Assembly (NCBI RefSeq): GCF_002455975.1
Contig: NZ_DKLM01000053.1
Location: 77,636-88,019, forward strand
DNA from: Clostridium sp. UBA6640
Lineage (GTDB): Bacteria > Bacillota > Clostridia > Clostridiales > Clostridiaceae
Direction of reading: 5' to 3'
DNA length: 10,384 nucleotides
Shown: piece by piece, positions 1-6,693 of the stretch
Layout: every line of letters begins with the position of its first letter
Position numbering within the stretch: position 1 is the stretch's first letter
Position numbers and translations under genes: made by a program
Notes under the pieces: generated by a model
Seen by the model: the letters and a program-made list of their open reading frames with translations, nothing else
Databases searched by the model: none
What the model was told of the DNA's origin: nothing

Positions 1-1252
1 CTTTAATTCCTGTAAATTGTTCTCCTACAGTAAATGGCTGAGATAAAAATCTCTGAATTTTTCTTGCTCTACTAACTACAAGTTTATCTTCTTCTGAAAG
101 TTCATCTACTCCTAATATAGCAATTATATCTTGAAGTTCTTTATATCTTTCTAATATATGTTTAACTTTAGCTGCTACCTCATAATGTTCTTCTCCAACA
201 ATTCTAGGGTCAAGCATTCTTGAGCTTGATTCCAACGGATCTACTGCTGGGTATATTCCTAGCTCAACTATTGATCTTGAAAGAACTGTTGTTGCATCTA
301 AGTGTGAAAATGTTGTTGCTGGTGCTGGGTCTGTTAAATCATCCGCCGGAACATATACCGCCTGAACAGAAGTTATAGAACCGTTTTTAGTAGATGTAAT
401 TCTCTCTTGAAGCGCTCCCATTTCTGTAGCAAGCGTTGGTTGATATCCAACGGCACTTGGAATTCTTCCAAGTAATGCTGAAACCTCAGATCCTGCTTGT
501 GTAAATCTAAATATATTATCTATAAATAACAGCACATCCTGACCTTGATCTCTAAAGTATTCAGACATTGTAAGACCTGTCAATGCAACTCTCATTCTTG
601 CTCCAGGCGGTTCATTCATCTGTCCGAAAACTAAAGCTGTCTTGTTAATAACTCCAGATTCTTTCATTTCATTATAAAGGTCATTACCTTCTCTTGTTCT
701 TTCTCCAACACCAGTGAAAACAGAAAGTCCACCGTGTTCCTTTGCAATATTATTTATGAGCTCTTGAATCAATACAGTTTTTCCTACTCCTGCACCACCA
801 AATAAACCTATCTTTCCGCCACGCTGATATGGTGCTATAAGGTCAATAACTTTGATTCCAGTTTCAAAAACCTCAGGTTCTACAGATTGCTCCTCAAAAG
901 AAGGTGCTGGTCTGTGAATTGTATAATAGCCTTCTCCGTTAAATTCACCTTGATCATCAATTGGCTTCCCTAATACATTGAAAAGTCTTCCAAGTACAGG
1001 GTTTCCTACAGGGATTGCAATTGCTCTTCCCGTATCTACTGCCTTAACTCCTCTTTTTAAACCTTCTGTGCTTTCCATTGCTATAGTTCTTACTATCTCA
1101 TCACCTATATGTTGTTCAACTTCTGCAATTATAGTTTTGCCATCCATTTTTATTTCTATAGCATTATATATATTTGGAAGTGATCCTGATTCAAACTTTA
1201 TATCTATAACAGGTCCTATGATTTGTACGACCTTTCCTATTCGCTGTGACAT
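1..1252 (-). CDS. atpD: F1Fo ATP synthase beta subunit, partial (C-terminus beyond window)
   Basis: Catalytic beta subunit of the F1 head, which makes or hydrolyses ATP at the alpha/beta interfaces on the cytoplasmic side of the membrane. The frame opens at an ATG (1250-1252) preceded by a GGAGGGG ribosome binding site and stays open to the window edge. This gives 417 codons; the family is about 460-470 residues, so roughly the last 45-50 are missing. Visible motifs are the P-loop GGAGVGKT (residues about 152-159), the catalytic glutamate in GVGERTREG (E184), the Walker B segment LLFIDN (D245), and the run ALLGRIPSAVGYQPTL typical of beta. The start lies 33 bases after the atpG stop, so it belongs to the same operon. 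The epsilon gene (atpC) would be expected next, outside the window. Identification is secure. Confidence 0.97.
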   Translation of the reverse strand, partial: MSQRIGKVVQIIGPVIDIKFESGSLPNIYNAIEIKMDGKTIIAEVEQHIGDEIVRTIAMESTEGLKRGVKAVDTGRAIAIPVGNPVLGRLFNVLGKPIDDQGEFNGEGYYTIHRPAPSFEEQSVEPEVFETGIKVIDLIAPYQRGGKIGLFGGAGVGKTVLIQELINNIAKEHGGLSVFTGVGERTREGNDLYNEMKESGVINKTALVFGQMNEPPGARMRVALTGLTMSEYFRDQGQDVLLFIDNIFRFTQAGSEVSALLGRIPSAVGYQPTLATEMGALQERITSTKNGSITSVQAVYVPADDLTDPAPATTFSHLDATTVLSRSIVELGIYPAVDPLESSSRMLDPRIVGEEHYEVAAKVKHILERYKELQDIIAILGVDELSEEDKLVVSRARKIQRFLSQPFTVGEQFTGIK

Positions 1253-1285
1253 ATTACCCCTCCAAATTCATCAGTCTTTTTAAAA

Positions 1286-2137
1286 TTATTCTTGTGCCTG
1301 TGCTCCGCCTACTATTTCCGAAAGTTCTTGAGTTATGGCACTTTGCCTTATTCTGTTATACTTTAAGTTAAGCTGATCCAATAAAGTATCTGAGTTCCTA
1401 GTTGCTCCATCCATAGCTTCCATTCTATAACTTTGTTCACAAACTTTAGAATGAAGCATAGAATTTAGTACTTTTCCGTTTAAATATAAATTTATTACAT
1501 TTTCAGTTAAAGTTTCTGAATTAGTATTAAACTCTAAAGCTCCATTAGAATGATTAAAATCCTCCATATTAATTGGTAGTATTTTTTCCATTTTAGCATG
1601 TTTTTGAAGCTGAGAAATAAACTCTGTATAAACAATATGGACTTCTGAAACTTCTCCTTTTCTGTATAAATCAAAGGCATGATTATATATAGCTGAGGAT
1701 TCTTTAACTGTAGGTATATCACCTACATCAACATATTCTGCCACTGTGTCAATTTTATATCTATTGAACAGTGTTTTTCCTCTTGCTCCTACAACTAGTA
1801 CTAAACTATTTTCTATATCATTTTCAATTTCATCTATAACGTAATTTACTATAGAGCCATTAAAGGAGCCACATAAGCCCATATCAGAAGTAAGTACAAT
1901 ATATAACTTTTTAGAACTATTGTTTTTGACGGTGTAAATACTCTCATCTTCATAGCTCTTTAAAACCTCATTATACACTTCTTCACACTCTTTAAAATAG
2001 TAATTATTAGCTGACAATCTTTGCCTTGTCTTTTTAAGCTTTGAGGTAGCAACTAGTCCTAATGCCTTTGTAATTTTCCTAGTGTTTTTTATAGATTTAA
2101 TTCTTCTTTTAATTACTATAAGTCCTGTTGCACTCAT
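1286..2137 (-). CDS. atpG: F1Fo ATP synthase gamma subunit
   Basis: Gamma is the central rotor shaft of F1. It turns inside the alpha3beta3 ring and couples c-ring rotation to catalysis. The 283-residue product has the usual family length. Its N-terminal helix starts with the characteristic IKRRIKSIKNTRKITKA (residues about 8-24). Its C-terminal helix contains MDGATRNSDTLLDQLNLKYN followed by RIRQSAITQELSEIVGGA, the two halves of the antiparallel coiled coil. The middle (about 75-200) is the Rossmann-like domain, with LYIVLTSDMGLCGSFN. The start ATG (2135-2137) has an AGAGGTG ribosome binding site, and only 11 bases separate it from the atpA stop. Nothing unusual is seen. Confidence 0.97.
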   Translation of the reverse strand: MSATGLIVIKRRIKSIKNTRKITKALGLVATSKLKKTRQRLSANNYYFKECEEVYNEVLKSYEDESIYTVKNNSSKKLYIVLTSDMGLCGSFNGSIVNYVIDEIENDIENSLVLVVGARGKTLFNRYKIDTVAEYVDVGDIPTVKESSAIYNHAFDLYRKGEVSEVHIVYTEFISQLQKHAKMEKILPINMEDFNHSNGALEFNTNSETLTENVINLYLNGKVLNSMLHSKVCEQSYRMEAMDGATRNSDTLLDQLNLKYNRIRQSAITQELSEIVGGAQAQE

Positions 2138-2148
2138 TTTCTACACCT

Positions 2149-3663
2149 CTATAGTTCTAATGAGAATTCACTTTTAAACTCATCTATAGCAGCTACAAGT
2201 TTATCCTCAATTTCTTTATCTAATTCTTTTCTTTCTAATATAAGTTTTCCAACTTCCCTATGATTGGTACTCATAAATTCTAAGAAATCTCTTTCAAACT
2301 CCTTAATTTTATTCACAGGTACATCCATTATATGACCATGAACACCAGCATATAAAATCATAATTTGTTTTTCAACTGGCATAGGAACATATTGATCTTG
2401 CTTTAGTATTTCAACTAATCTTTTACCTTTTTCAAGCCTTCTTTTAGTTTCTTTATCAAGGTCAGAACCAAATTGTGCGAAAGATGCTAGCTCTCTATAT
2501 TGAGCAAGTTCTAATCTTAATGTTCCTGCTACCTGCTTCATAGCTTTTATCTGAGCATTTCCTCCTACCCTGGAAACTGATATACCTGCATTAACTGCTG
2601 GCCTCTGTCCTGCATAAAATAACTCTGCTTCTAAGAAGATCTGACCATCAGTAATAGAAATAACGTTAGTAGGTATATATGCTGTAACATCCCCTGCTAA
2701 AGTTTCTATTATTGGAAGGGCTGTTAATGACCCTCCACCTAATTTATCAGAAAGCTTTGCAGCTCTTTCTAATAATCTTGAATGTAAATAGAAAACATCT
2801 CCTGGATAGGCCTCTCTTCCTGGTGGTCTTCTAAGTAGTAATGCCATTGTTCTATAAGCAACAGCGTGCTTAGATAAGTCATCGTATACCACTAAGACGT
2901 CTTTACCTTTATTCATGAAATATTCACCCATACTACAACCTGCAAAAGGTGCTAAATATTGTAGTGGTGCTGATTGTGAAGCAGTAGAAGATACTACAAT
3001 TGTATAATCTAATGCACCCATTTCTTTTAAACTGTTAACTATGTGTGCAACTGTTGATTGTTTTTGACCTATTGCAACATAGATACAAACAACATCTTTA
3101 CCTTTTTGATTTAATATTGCATCTAAAGCTAAAGCTGTTTTTCCTGTTTGTCTATCTCCTATAATTAACTCTCTTTGTCCTTTTCCTATTGGAATCATTG
3201 AGTCAATTGCCTTAATACCTGTTTGTAATGGTTGCTTAACTGATTGACGCTCAATAACACCTGGTGCATTCACTTCAACTGGTCTAAATTCTGTTGTATT
3301 TATTGGTCCTTTGCCATCAATAGGCACTCCTAATGAATCTACAACTCTACCTATCATCTCTTCACCTACTGGTACTTCTACAATCTTACCAGTTCTGTGT
3401 ACTATATCGCCTTCCTTGATTCCTTTTTCTGAACCAAGTAAAACACAACCTACATTGTCTTGCTCTAAATTTAGAGCCATACCATATACTTTGTTAGAGA
3501 ATTCTAAAAGCTCTCCCTCTAAGCAGTCATCTAATCCATATACCCTAGCTATACCATCACCTATTTGAATTACTGTACCAGCATCTACGGTATTAATCTT
3601 ATTTTCATATTTATCTAATTCTTTTTTTAAAAGAGCCGTTATCTCTCCTGGTTTAATATGCAT
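2149..3663 (-). CDS. atpA: F1Fo ATP synthase alpha subunit
   Basis: Alpha is the non-catalytic nucleotide-binding subunit alternating with beta in the F1 hexamer; its N-terminal tip anchors the delta subunit. The 504-residue length is normal. Visible features are an N-terminal beta-barrel region (about 25-95), the P-loop GDRQTGKT (169-176), the run YRTMALLLRRPPGREAYPGD (270-289), and the arginine finger in SVSRVGGNAQ (R365) that reaches the neighbouring catalytic site. The start ATG (3661-3663) has a GAGGTGA ribosome binding site 6 bases upstream and lies 37 bases after the atpH stop. The N-terminal region that contacts delta looks ordinary (MHIKPGEITALLKKELDKYE), even though the partner delta subunit is greatly enlarged. 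Confidence 0.98.
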   Translation of the reverse strand: MHIKPGEITALLKKELDKYENKINTVDAGTVIQIGDGIARVYGLDDCLEGELLEFSNKVYGMALNLEQDNVGCVLLGSEKGIKEGDIVHRTGKIVEVPVGEEMIGRVVDSLGVPIDGKGPINTTEFRPVEVNAPGVIERQSVKQPLQTGIKAIDSMIPIGKGQRELIIGDRQTGKTALALDAILNQKGKDVVCIYVAIGQKQSTVAHIVNSLKEMGALDYTIVVSSTASQSAPLQYLAPFAGCSMGEYFMNKGKDVLVVYDDLSKHAVAYRTMALLLRRPPGREAYPGDVFYLHSRLLERAAKLSDKLGGGSLTALPIIETLAGDVTAYIPTNVISITDGQIFLEAELFYAGQRPAVNAGISVSRVGGNAQIKAMKQVAGTLRLELAQYRELASFAQFGSDLDKETKRRLEKGKRLVEILKQDQYVPMPVEKQIMILYAGVHGHIMDVPVNKIKEFERDFLEFMSTNHREVGKLILERKELDKEIEDKLVAAIDEFKSEFSLEL

Positions 3664-3700
3664 TATTTCACCTCAATCCTATATAAAGACACATCTACTT

Positions 3701-4795
3701 TTACTGTATGGATTGCCTCATACTCTTTATCTTACCTTTAACAGTACCATCGATTATATCTTCTCCTATTTTGATATAAACTCCACCTAAAATATTTTCA
3801 TCAATAACTTCTCTTATAACAACATTAACGCTATAGAATTCTGATAATTTCTTTTCTAGATCTTTTCTTTGACTATCATTTAAAGCTGTTGCCGTTCTAA
3901 CTTCAGCTTCAATAGTCTTCTTTTTATTATCATAGCTTCTTAATTTTTGTTGTTCATCTATACTTTCATCAAGTTCTTCAAAACTTCTATCTGATAATGG
4001 TCCTTTGAATAAAACTCCTCGATGCTTAAAGTTCATAAGCTTTCCTTTTATTGTAGCATCAATTACATCTTCACCTACGGTTACATGAATTCCACCCAAG
4101 ATACTAATATCTATAATCTCTTCTATAACGAACTTTCTTTCATAGAACTTTTCAAGATTGGCTATTAGGTTCTCTCTTTGAATTTCAGTAAGCGGATTAA
4201 CAGTTTTAACTATTGCTGTTAATACCTTGAACTTATCTTCTAAATAAACTTTATCTTTTCTCTTTTCTTCCATAAGCCCTTTCATTGATTCAAATCTATT
4301 TCTTACAGTTCCATCTATAACGTCGTCTCCAACTTTTATAAACATACCACCTAATAAATTTTTATCAACTTTCTCTGAAATTACAATTTCTTTATTATAT
4401 TTTTTTTCTAGTTTTTCCTTTAGACTTAATTTCTGCTCATCACTTAGTCTTACAGCAGTTCTAACTTCAGCTTCAATCATATTATGACGTTCAAAATAAA
4501 TAAGTCTCATTTGGTTATATTTTTCTCTCAAATATAATATTCTATCTTTATCAATTAATAAGATTAAGAAATCTAAAAGCTCCTCACCAACTTGATCTTT
4601 AAAAAGTTTTGTGAAAATTTCTTTTTTAGCTGCTCTGTGTATTTGAGGATGTTCTATTATTTTAATAAGTTCATCACCAGTTTCCATACTTTCGACAATG
4701 ATACTTAAGTCTTCTAATGTTTGTTCTAAAGTTCCTCGCTTTTCGCAAACATCATATAATGCTAGTGCGTATCTTCTGTCTAGAAATTCATACAT
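3701..4795 (-). CDS. atpH: F1Fo ATP synthase delta subunit with triplicated C-terminal domain
   Basis: Delta (the OSCP homologue) ties the top of F1 to the peripheral stalk made of b. Residues 1-106 form the normal N-terminal helical domain that binds alpha (opening MYEFLDRRYALALYDVCEK). A normal delta ends near residue 176-180, after one C-terminal domain. This protein runs to 364 because that domain recurs: residues 107-176, 192-256 and 295-364. Each copy has an amphipathic helix, an LGG turn (148-150, 233-235, 336-338) and a GxDVIDGT-like strand (158-163, 243-248, 346-351). Copies 1 and 3 align without gaps at about half identity, and copy 2 aligns ungapped with both. The linkers are 15 and 38 residues and highly charged. 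No membrane segment or b-like stretch is present, so this is not a b-delta fusion. The start ATG is one base after the atpF stop, with AAGGTAGG upstream, which suggests translational coupling. The reading frame is intact throughout. The identity as delta is certain; the role of the extra copies is unknown. Confidence 0.96.
   Translation of the reverse strand: MYEFLDRRYALALYDVCEKRGTLEQTLEDLSIIVESMETGDELIKIIEHPQIHRAAKKEIFTKLFKDQVGEELLDFLILLIDKDRILYLREKYNQMRLIYFERHNMIEAEVRTAVRLSDEQKLSLKEKLEKKYNKEIVISEKVDKNLLGGMFIKVGDDVIDGTVRNRFESMKGLMEEKRKDKVYLEDKFKVLTAIVKTVNPLTEIQRENLIANLEKFYERKFVIEEIIDISILGGIHVTVGEDVIDATIKGKLMNFKHRGVLFKGPLSDRSFEELDESIDEQQKLRSYDNKKKTIEAEVRTATALNDSQRKDLEKKLSEFYSVNVVIREVIDENILGGVYIKIGEDIIDGTVKGKIKSMRQSIQ
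3704..3913 (-). repeat. AtpH C-terminal domain, copy 3 (residues 295-364)
   Basis: This copy follows a 38-residue linker rich in acidic and basic residues (FEELDESIDEQQKL lies in it). It begins IEAEVRTATALNDSQ, repeats the first eight residues of copy 1 exactly, and carries NILGGVYIKIGEDIIDGTV. It ends at the true C-terminus of the protein, where a normal delta would also end. Confidence 0.93.
3894..3913. repeat. 20-bp perfect direct repeat within atpH, second copy
   Basis: Identical to 4458-4477. The rest of the two domain copies differs considerably at DNA level, so this stretch stands out against a diverged background. Confidence 0.95.
4028..4222 (-). repeat. AtpH C-terminal domain, copy 2 (residues 192-256)
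   Basis: This copy is separated from copy 1 by a 15-residue linker. It begins LTAIVKTVNPLTEIQRENL and carries SILGGIHVTVGEDVIDATI. Hand alignment to copy 3 gives about 28 identities in 65 ungapped positions. It has diverged most at its start, where the IEAEVRTA signature of copies 1 and 3 is replaced. Confidence 0.92.
4268..4477 (-). repeat. AtpH C-terminal domain, copy 1 (residues 107-176)
   Basis: This is the copy at the position of the ordinary delta C-terminal domain. It begins IEAEVRTAVRLSDEQ and carries NLLGGMFIKVGDDVIDGTV. It is the reference copy: a delta that stopped here would have the usual length. Confidence 0.93.
4458..4477. repeat. 20-bp perfect direct repeat within atpH, first copy
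   Basis: The plus-strand sequence gttctaacttcagcttcaat is found here and again at 3894-3913, exactly 564 bp (188 codons) away and in the same reading frame. It encodes the start of C-terminal domain copies 1 and 3. Confidence 0.95.
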
Positions 4796-4796
4796 T

Positions 4797-5276
4797 TTAA
4801 TTACCTACCTTGGAAATAAACTCATCAATAAGTCTTTTATGCTCATCCTCATCAATTTTCTTCTCTAACGCTTTCTCAGCTAAAACTAAAGATAAATCAA
4901 TAACTTGTGATTTAATTTCACTTTCAGCTTTACGTTTTTCTCTTTCAATGTCTTGCTTAGCTCTTGCACGAACTATATCTGCTTCCTTCTTAGCTTCTTC
5001 AATCATTTCATCATAAACTCTTTCAGCCTTAACTTTATAAGTTTCTATTAATTTTTGACCCTCTTCTTTATATCTCTTAATTTTTTCTTCTTGCTCTATT
5101 TTTAAGCCTTCAACTCTACCTTCTTCAAGTTTAGCCTTTGCAAAAGATGCCTCAACTTCTTGTTTTCTTGATTCTATCATTTCCATTGTTGGCTTAAAAA
5201 CAAATTTTCTTAGTATAAAAAAGAATATAAAAAAGTTTATTGTTCCAGCTAAAACTACACCTAAATTTATATCCAT
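4797..5276 (-). CDS. atpF: F1Fo ATP synthase b subunit
   Basis: The b subunit is the membrane-anchored peripheral stalk; a dimer links subunit a to delta and keeps F1 from spinning with the rotor. The 159-residue protein has one hydrophobic segment near the N-terminus (about residues 6-24, NFFIFFFILRKFVFKP at its cytoplasmic end). A long, highly charged, alanine- and glutamate-rich helix follows to the C-terminus, as expected for the coiled-coil stalk. Length is ordinary, so the stalk has not lengthened to match the enlarged delta. The ATG (5274-5276) has AGGA six bases upstream, but that site lies in the 3' arm of a strong hairpin (5279-5312). The gene ends one base before atpH. Confidence 0.96.
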   Translation of the reverse strand: MDINLGVVLAGTINFFIFFFILRKFVFKPTMEMIESRKQEVEASFAKAKLEEGRVEGLKIEQEEKIKRYKEEGQKLIETYKVKAERVYDEMIEEAKKEADIVRARAKQDIEREKRKAESEIKSQVIDLSLVLAEKALEKKIDEDEHKRLIDEFISKVGN

Positions 5277-5278
5277 AT

Positions 5279-5312
5279 AAAATCCTGGCTTTATATCCTA
5301 AACCAGGATTTT
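5279..5312 (-). promoter_or_regulatory. Hairpin between atpE and atpF covering the atpF ribosome binding site
   Basis: The arms aaaatcctgg (5279-5288) and ccaggatttt (5303-5312) are perfect reverse complements. The stem extends by four more pairs (ttta with taaa) past one bulged base, leaving a loop of about five bases. On the transcript the 3' arm contains AGGA at the correct 6-base distance from the atpF ATG, so the site is paired when the hairpin forms. The atpE stop lies 24 bases upstream of the stem, so a terminating ribosome would probably not melt it. Likely roles, by inference, are lowering b synthesis relative to c or protecting the 3' end of a processed atpIBE message. It lacks an independent T-tract, so it is a poor terminator. 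Confidence 0.75.
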
Positions 5313-5336
5313 CACCTACCCTTCTTTATAATTTTC

Positions 5337-5591
5337 TTAGCCTTTTACACCAAATAAAACTAATAATAATCCTATAAGGAAACCATATATAGCTGTAACC
5401 TCTGAGAAAGCTCCTCCTATGATTAATGCGTTCATTATTTTTCCGCTCGCATCTGGTTGTTTTGCTATACTTTCAACAGCTTTAGCAGTTGCGTTTCCTG
5501 TTCCTATACCTCCACCAATAACTGATAATGCTGCTATACCAGCACCTATTGCTGACATACCTGCTATAAATGCACCTGAATCTATATTCAT
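5337..5591 (-). CDS. atpE: F1Fo ATP synthase c subunit
   Basis: This is the proteolipid that forms the rotating c-ring in the membrane. It has 84 residues and two hydrophobic helices joined by the polar loop AKQPDASGK (residues about 43-51). The first helix is glycine-rich and ends GGGIGTGNATAKAVES. The ion-binding carboxylate is E64 in AFSEVTAIYGF on the second helix. Compared with sodium-binding c subunits such as that of Ilyobacter, the glutamine ligand of helix 1 is replaced by T31 and the serine after the glutamate by V65, while T66 and Y69 remain. Proton coupling is therefore more likely. The start ATG follows a near-perfect AAGGAGG ribosome binding site, the strongest in the operon, fitting the high copy number of c. 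Confidence 0.97.
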   Translation of the reverse strand: MNIDSGAFIAGMSAIGAGIAALSVIGGGIGTGNATAKAVESIAKQPDASGKIMNALIIGGAFSEVTAIYGFLIGLLLVLFGVKG

Positions 5592-5600
5592 AATTAAAAT

Positions 5601-5607
5601 CCTCCTT
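5601..5607 (-). promoter_or_regulatory. Consensus ribosome binding site of atpE
   Basis: The minus strand reads AAGGAGG about nine bases before the atpE ATG, a full match to the anti-Shine-Dalgarno sequence. Other genes in the operon have shorter matches. Strong initiation at atpE is the usual way bacteria raise c-subunit output from a polycistronic message. Confidence 0.8.
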
Positions 5608-5634
5608 AAAATACTTTAATTTATTTATAATCTT

Positions 5635-6315
5635 TTAGTGTTCTGATGTTATCTTGATATGAATCATAGTTAACATTACAAATATTATGGTTTGAATTAT
5701 CCCATCAAAGAAGTCAAAGTAAAAAGCAAAGGGAACTGGAATTCCTATCATTGCAATAAAATGAATATGGCCTAATGCTTCATATAATAGCTCCATAACC
5801 ATTGTTGCTGCAAATACGTTACCAAATAATCTTAAGCTTAATGATACTGGTAACATTACTCTTTCTAATATATTTATTGGTAATAATAGGGCTATAGGGC
5901 TAGCATACCCTTTGAAATATCCTTTTAATCCTAACTTTTTAATTGTGTAACCTTGAATTACTAAAAATGTTGTAAGAGACAATCCTATGGTTACACTCAA
6001 CTCTGATGTAGGCGCCTTTAATCCAAACATTCCTATCATATTTAATGAAAATATATATAATGCTAATGCCCCAATATAAGGAACAAAGGCTAGTTTATCT
6101 TCGCCCATATTTTCACTAACTATTCCACTAAGCTTTCCAATTATTATCTCTATGGCACTTTGAATTTTTCCTGGAACTCTTTTAATTGTTTTACTATAAA
6201 GAAAAGATAATATTGCTGTTACGCCGATAAAAATCCATTGAATTACTAAACTTAATGTAATATCAAATGGAAACCCAAATATATTTAACGTAAATATAGG
6301 TAAAACCCCCTCCAT
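5635..6315 (-). CDS. atpB: F1Fo ATP synthase a subunit
   Basis: Subunit a is the membrane stator that forms the two half-channels beside the c-ring. The product has 226 residues and five or six hydrophobic segments. The essential arginine is R162 in PVSLSLRLFGNVFAA, the most conserved stretch of the family. The earlier motif APTSELSVTIGLSL (about 101-114) matches the PT-x-x-L-x-V-T consensus. The C-terminal helix ends IIQTIIFVMLTMIHIKI. The start ATG (6313-6315) follows AAAGGGGTG and lies 15 bases after the atpI stop, so the genes are cotranscribed. Length is at the short end but normal for clostridia. Confidence 0.96.
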   Translation of the reverse strand: MEGVLPIFTLNIFGFPFDITLSLVIQWIFIGVTAILSFLYSKTIKRVPGKIQSAIEIIIGKLSGIVSENMGEDKLAFVPYIGALALYIFSLNMIGMFGLKAPTSELSVTIGLSLTTFLVIQGYTIKKLGLKGYFKGYASPIALLLPINILERVMLPVSLSLRLFGNVFAATMVMELLYEALGHIHFIAMIGIPVPFAFYFDFFDGIIQTIIFVMLTMIHIKITSEH

Positions 6316-6330
6316 GTAAACACCCCTTTC

Positions 6331-6693
6331 TTATTGTTTAGCTTTAAAGCCATATAATATTAATGAAATAATTTGAGAAGTATATCCAGCAATAAATATT
6401 AAAAAGTTAATAGTACTTCTATTAACTATATAAGCTGCAACTAATGAAACTATAAGTATTCTATAAATTTGACTCAGCATTAAAATTATTTTTGACATTG
6501 AGTTGTTTTCTTTTACTGATATATTTAACACTAAGCTATTTACTAATAGATTAATTAGTGCAATTCCTATTCCTAACATAAAAAATAAGCAGGCCTTTCC
6601 AAATATAAAATATCCTATGGATATAAATATTAATGATAAAATCAAATCAAAGCTTGCTACTTGTTTTAAAAGTGATGTATTCTCATTATACAC
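6331..6693 (-). CDS. atpI: ATP synthase subunit I (AtpI family)
   Basis: First gene of the ATP synthase operon. AtpI is not part of the finished enzyme; in other bacteria it helps assemble or stabilise the c-ring. The 120-residue protein is almost wholly hydrophobic with about four membrane segments (roughly 12-32, 34-56, 68-90 and 94-115), the usual architecture. Sequence motifs are weak in this family, so the call rests on topology, size and its place directly before atpB. Translation appears to begin at a GTG (6691-6693) with AGAGAGGA seven bases upstream; the nearby ATG at 6684-6686 is out of frame. No companion atpZ gene is visible upstream. Confidence 0.88.
   Translation of the reverse strand: MYNENTSLLKQVASFDLILSLIFISIGYFIFGKACLFFMLGIGIALINLLVNSLVLNISVKENNSMSKIILMLSQIYRILIVSLVAAYIVNRSTINFLIFIAGYTSQIISLILYGFKAKQ

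Noticed and set aside
978..1283. A 101-codon plus-strand ORF, and similar ones at 3311-3568, 4810-5016, 5419-5619, 7887-8078 and 9557-9742.
   Set aside because: Each lies antisense to a strongly conserved gene (atpD, atpA, atpF, atpE, wecB, comEB) and has low-complexity Ser/Ile/Pro-rich products typical of antisense reading of AT-rich genes, with no ribosome binding site.
1534..1722. A 62-codon minus-strand ORF.
   Set aside because: It is an out-of-frame shadow inside atpG, which is intact and recognisable over its whole length.
3701..4795. AtpH as a b-delta fusion or as a misassembly or frameshift product.
   Set aside because: There is no membrane segment or long coiled-coil part, and a normal atpF precedes it. 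The three copies differ substantially at DNA level and share one open frame, which argues against an assembly duplication.
5279..5312. The atpE-atpF hairpin as an intrinsic terminator.
   Set aside because: The T-rich bases are part of the stem and only TTTTATAT follows. Full termination here would silence the essential downstream genes.
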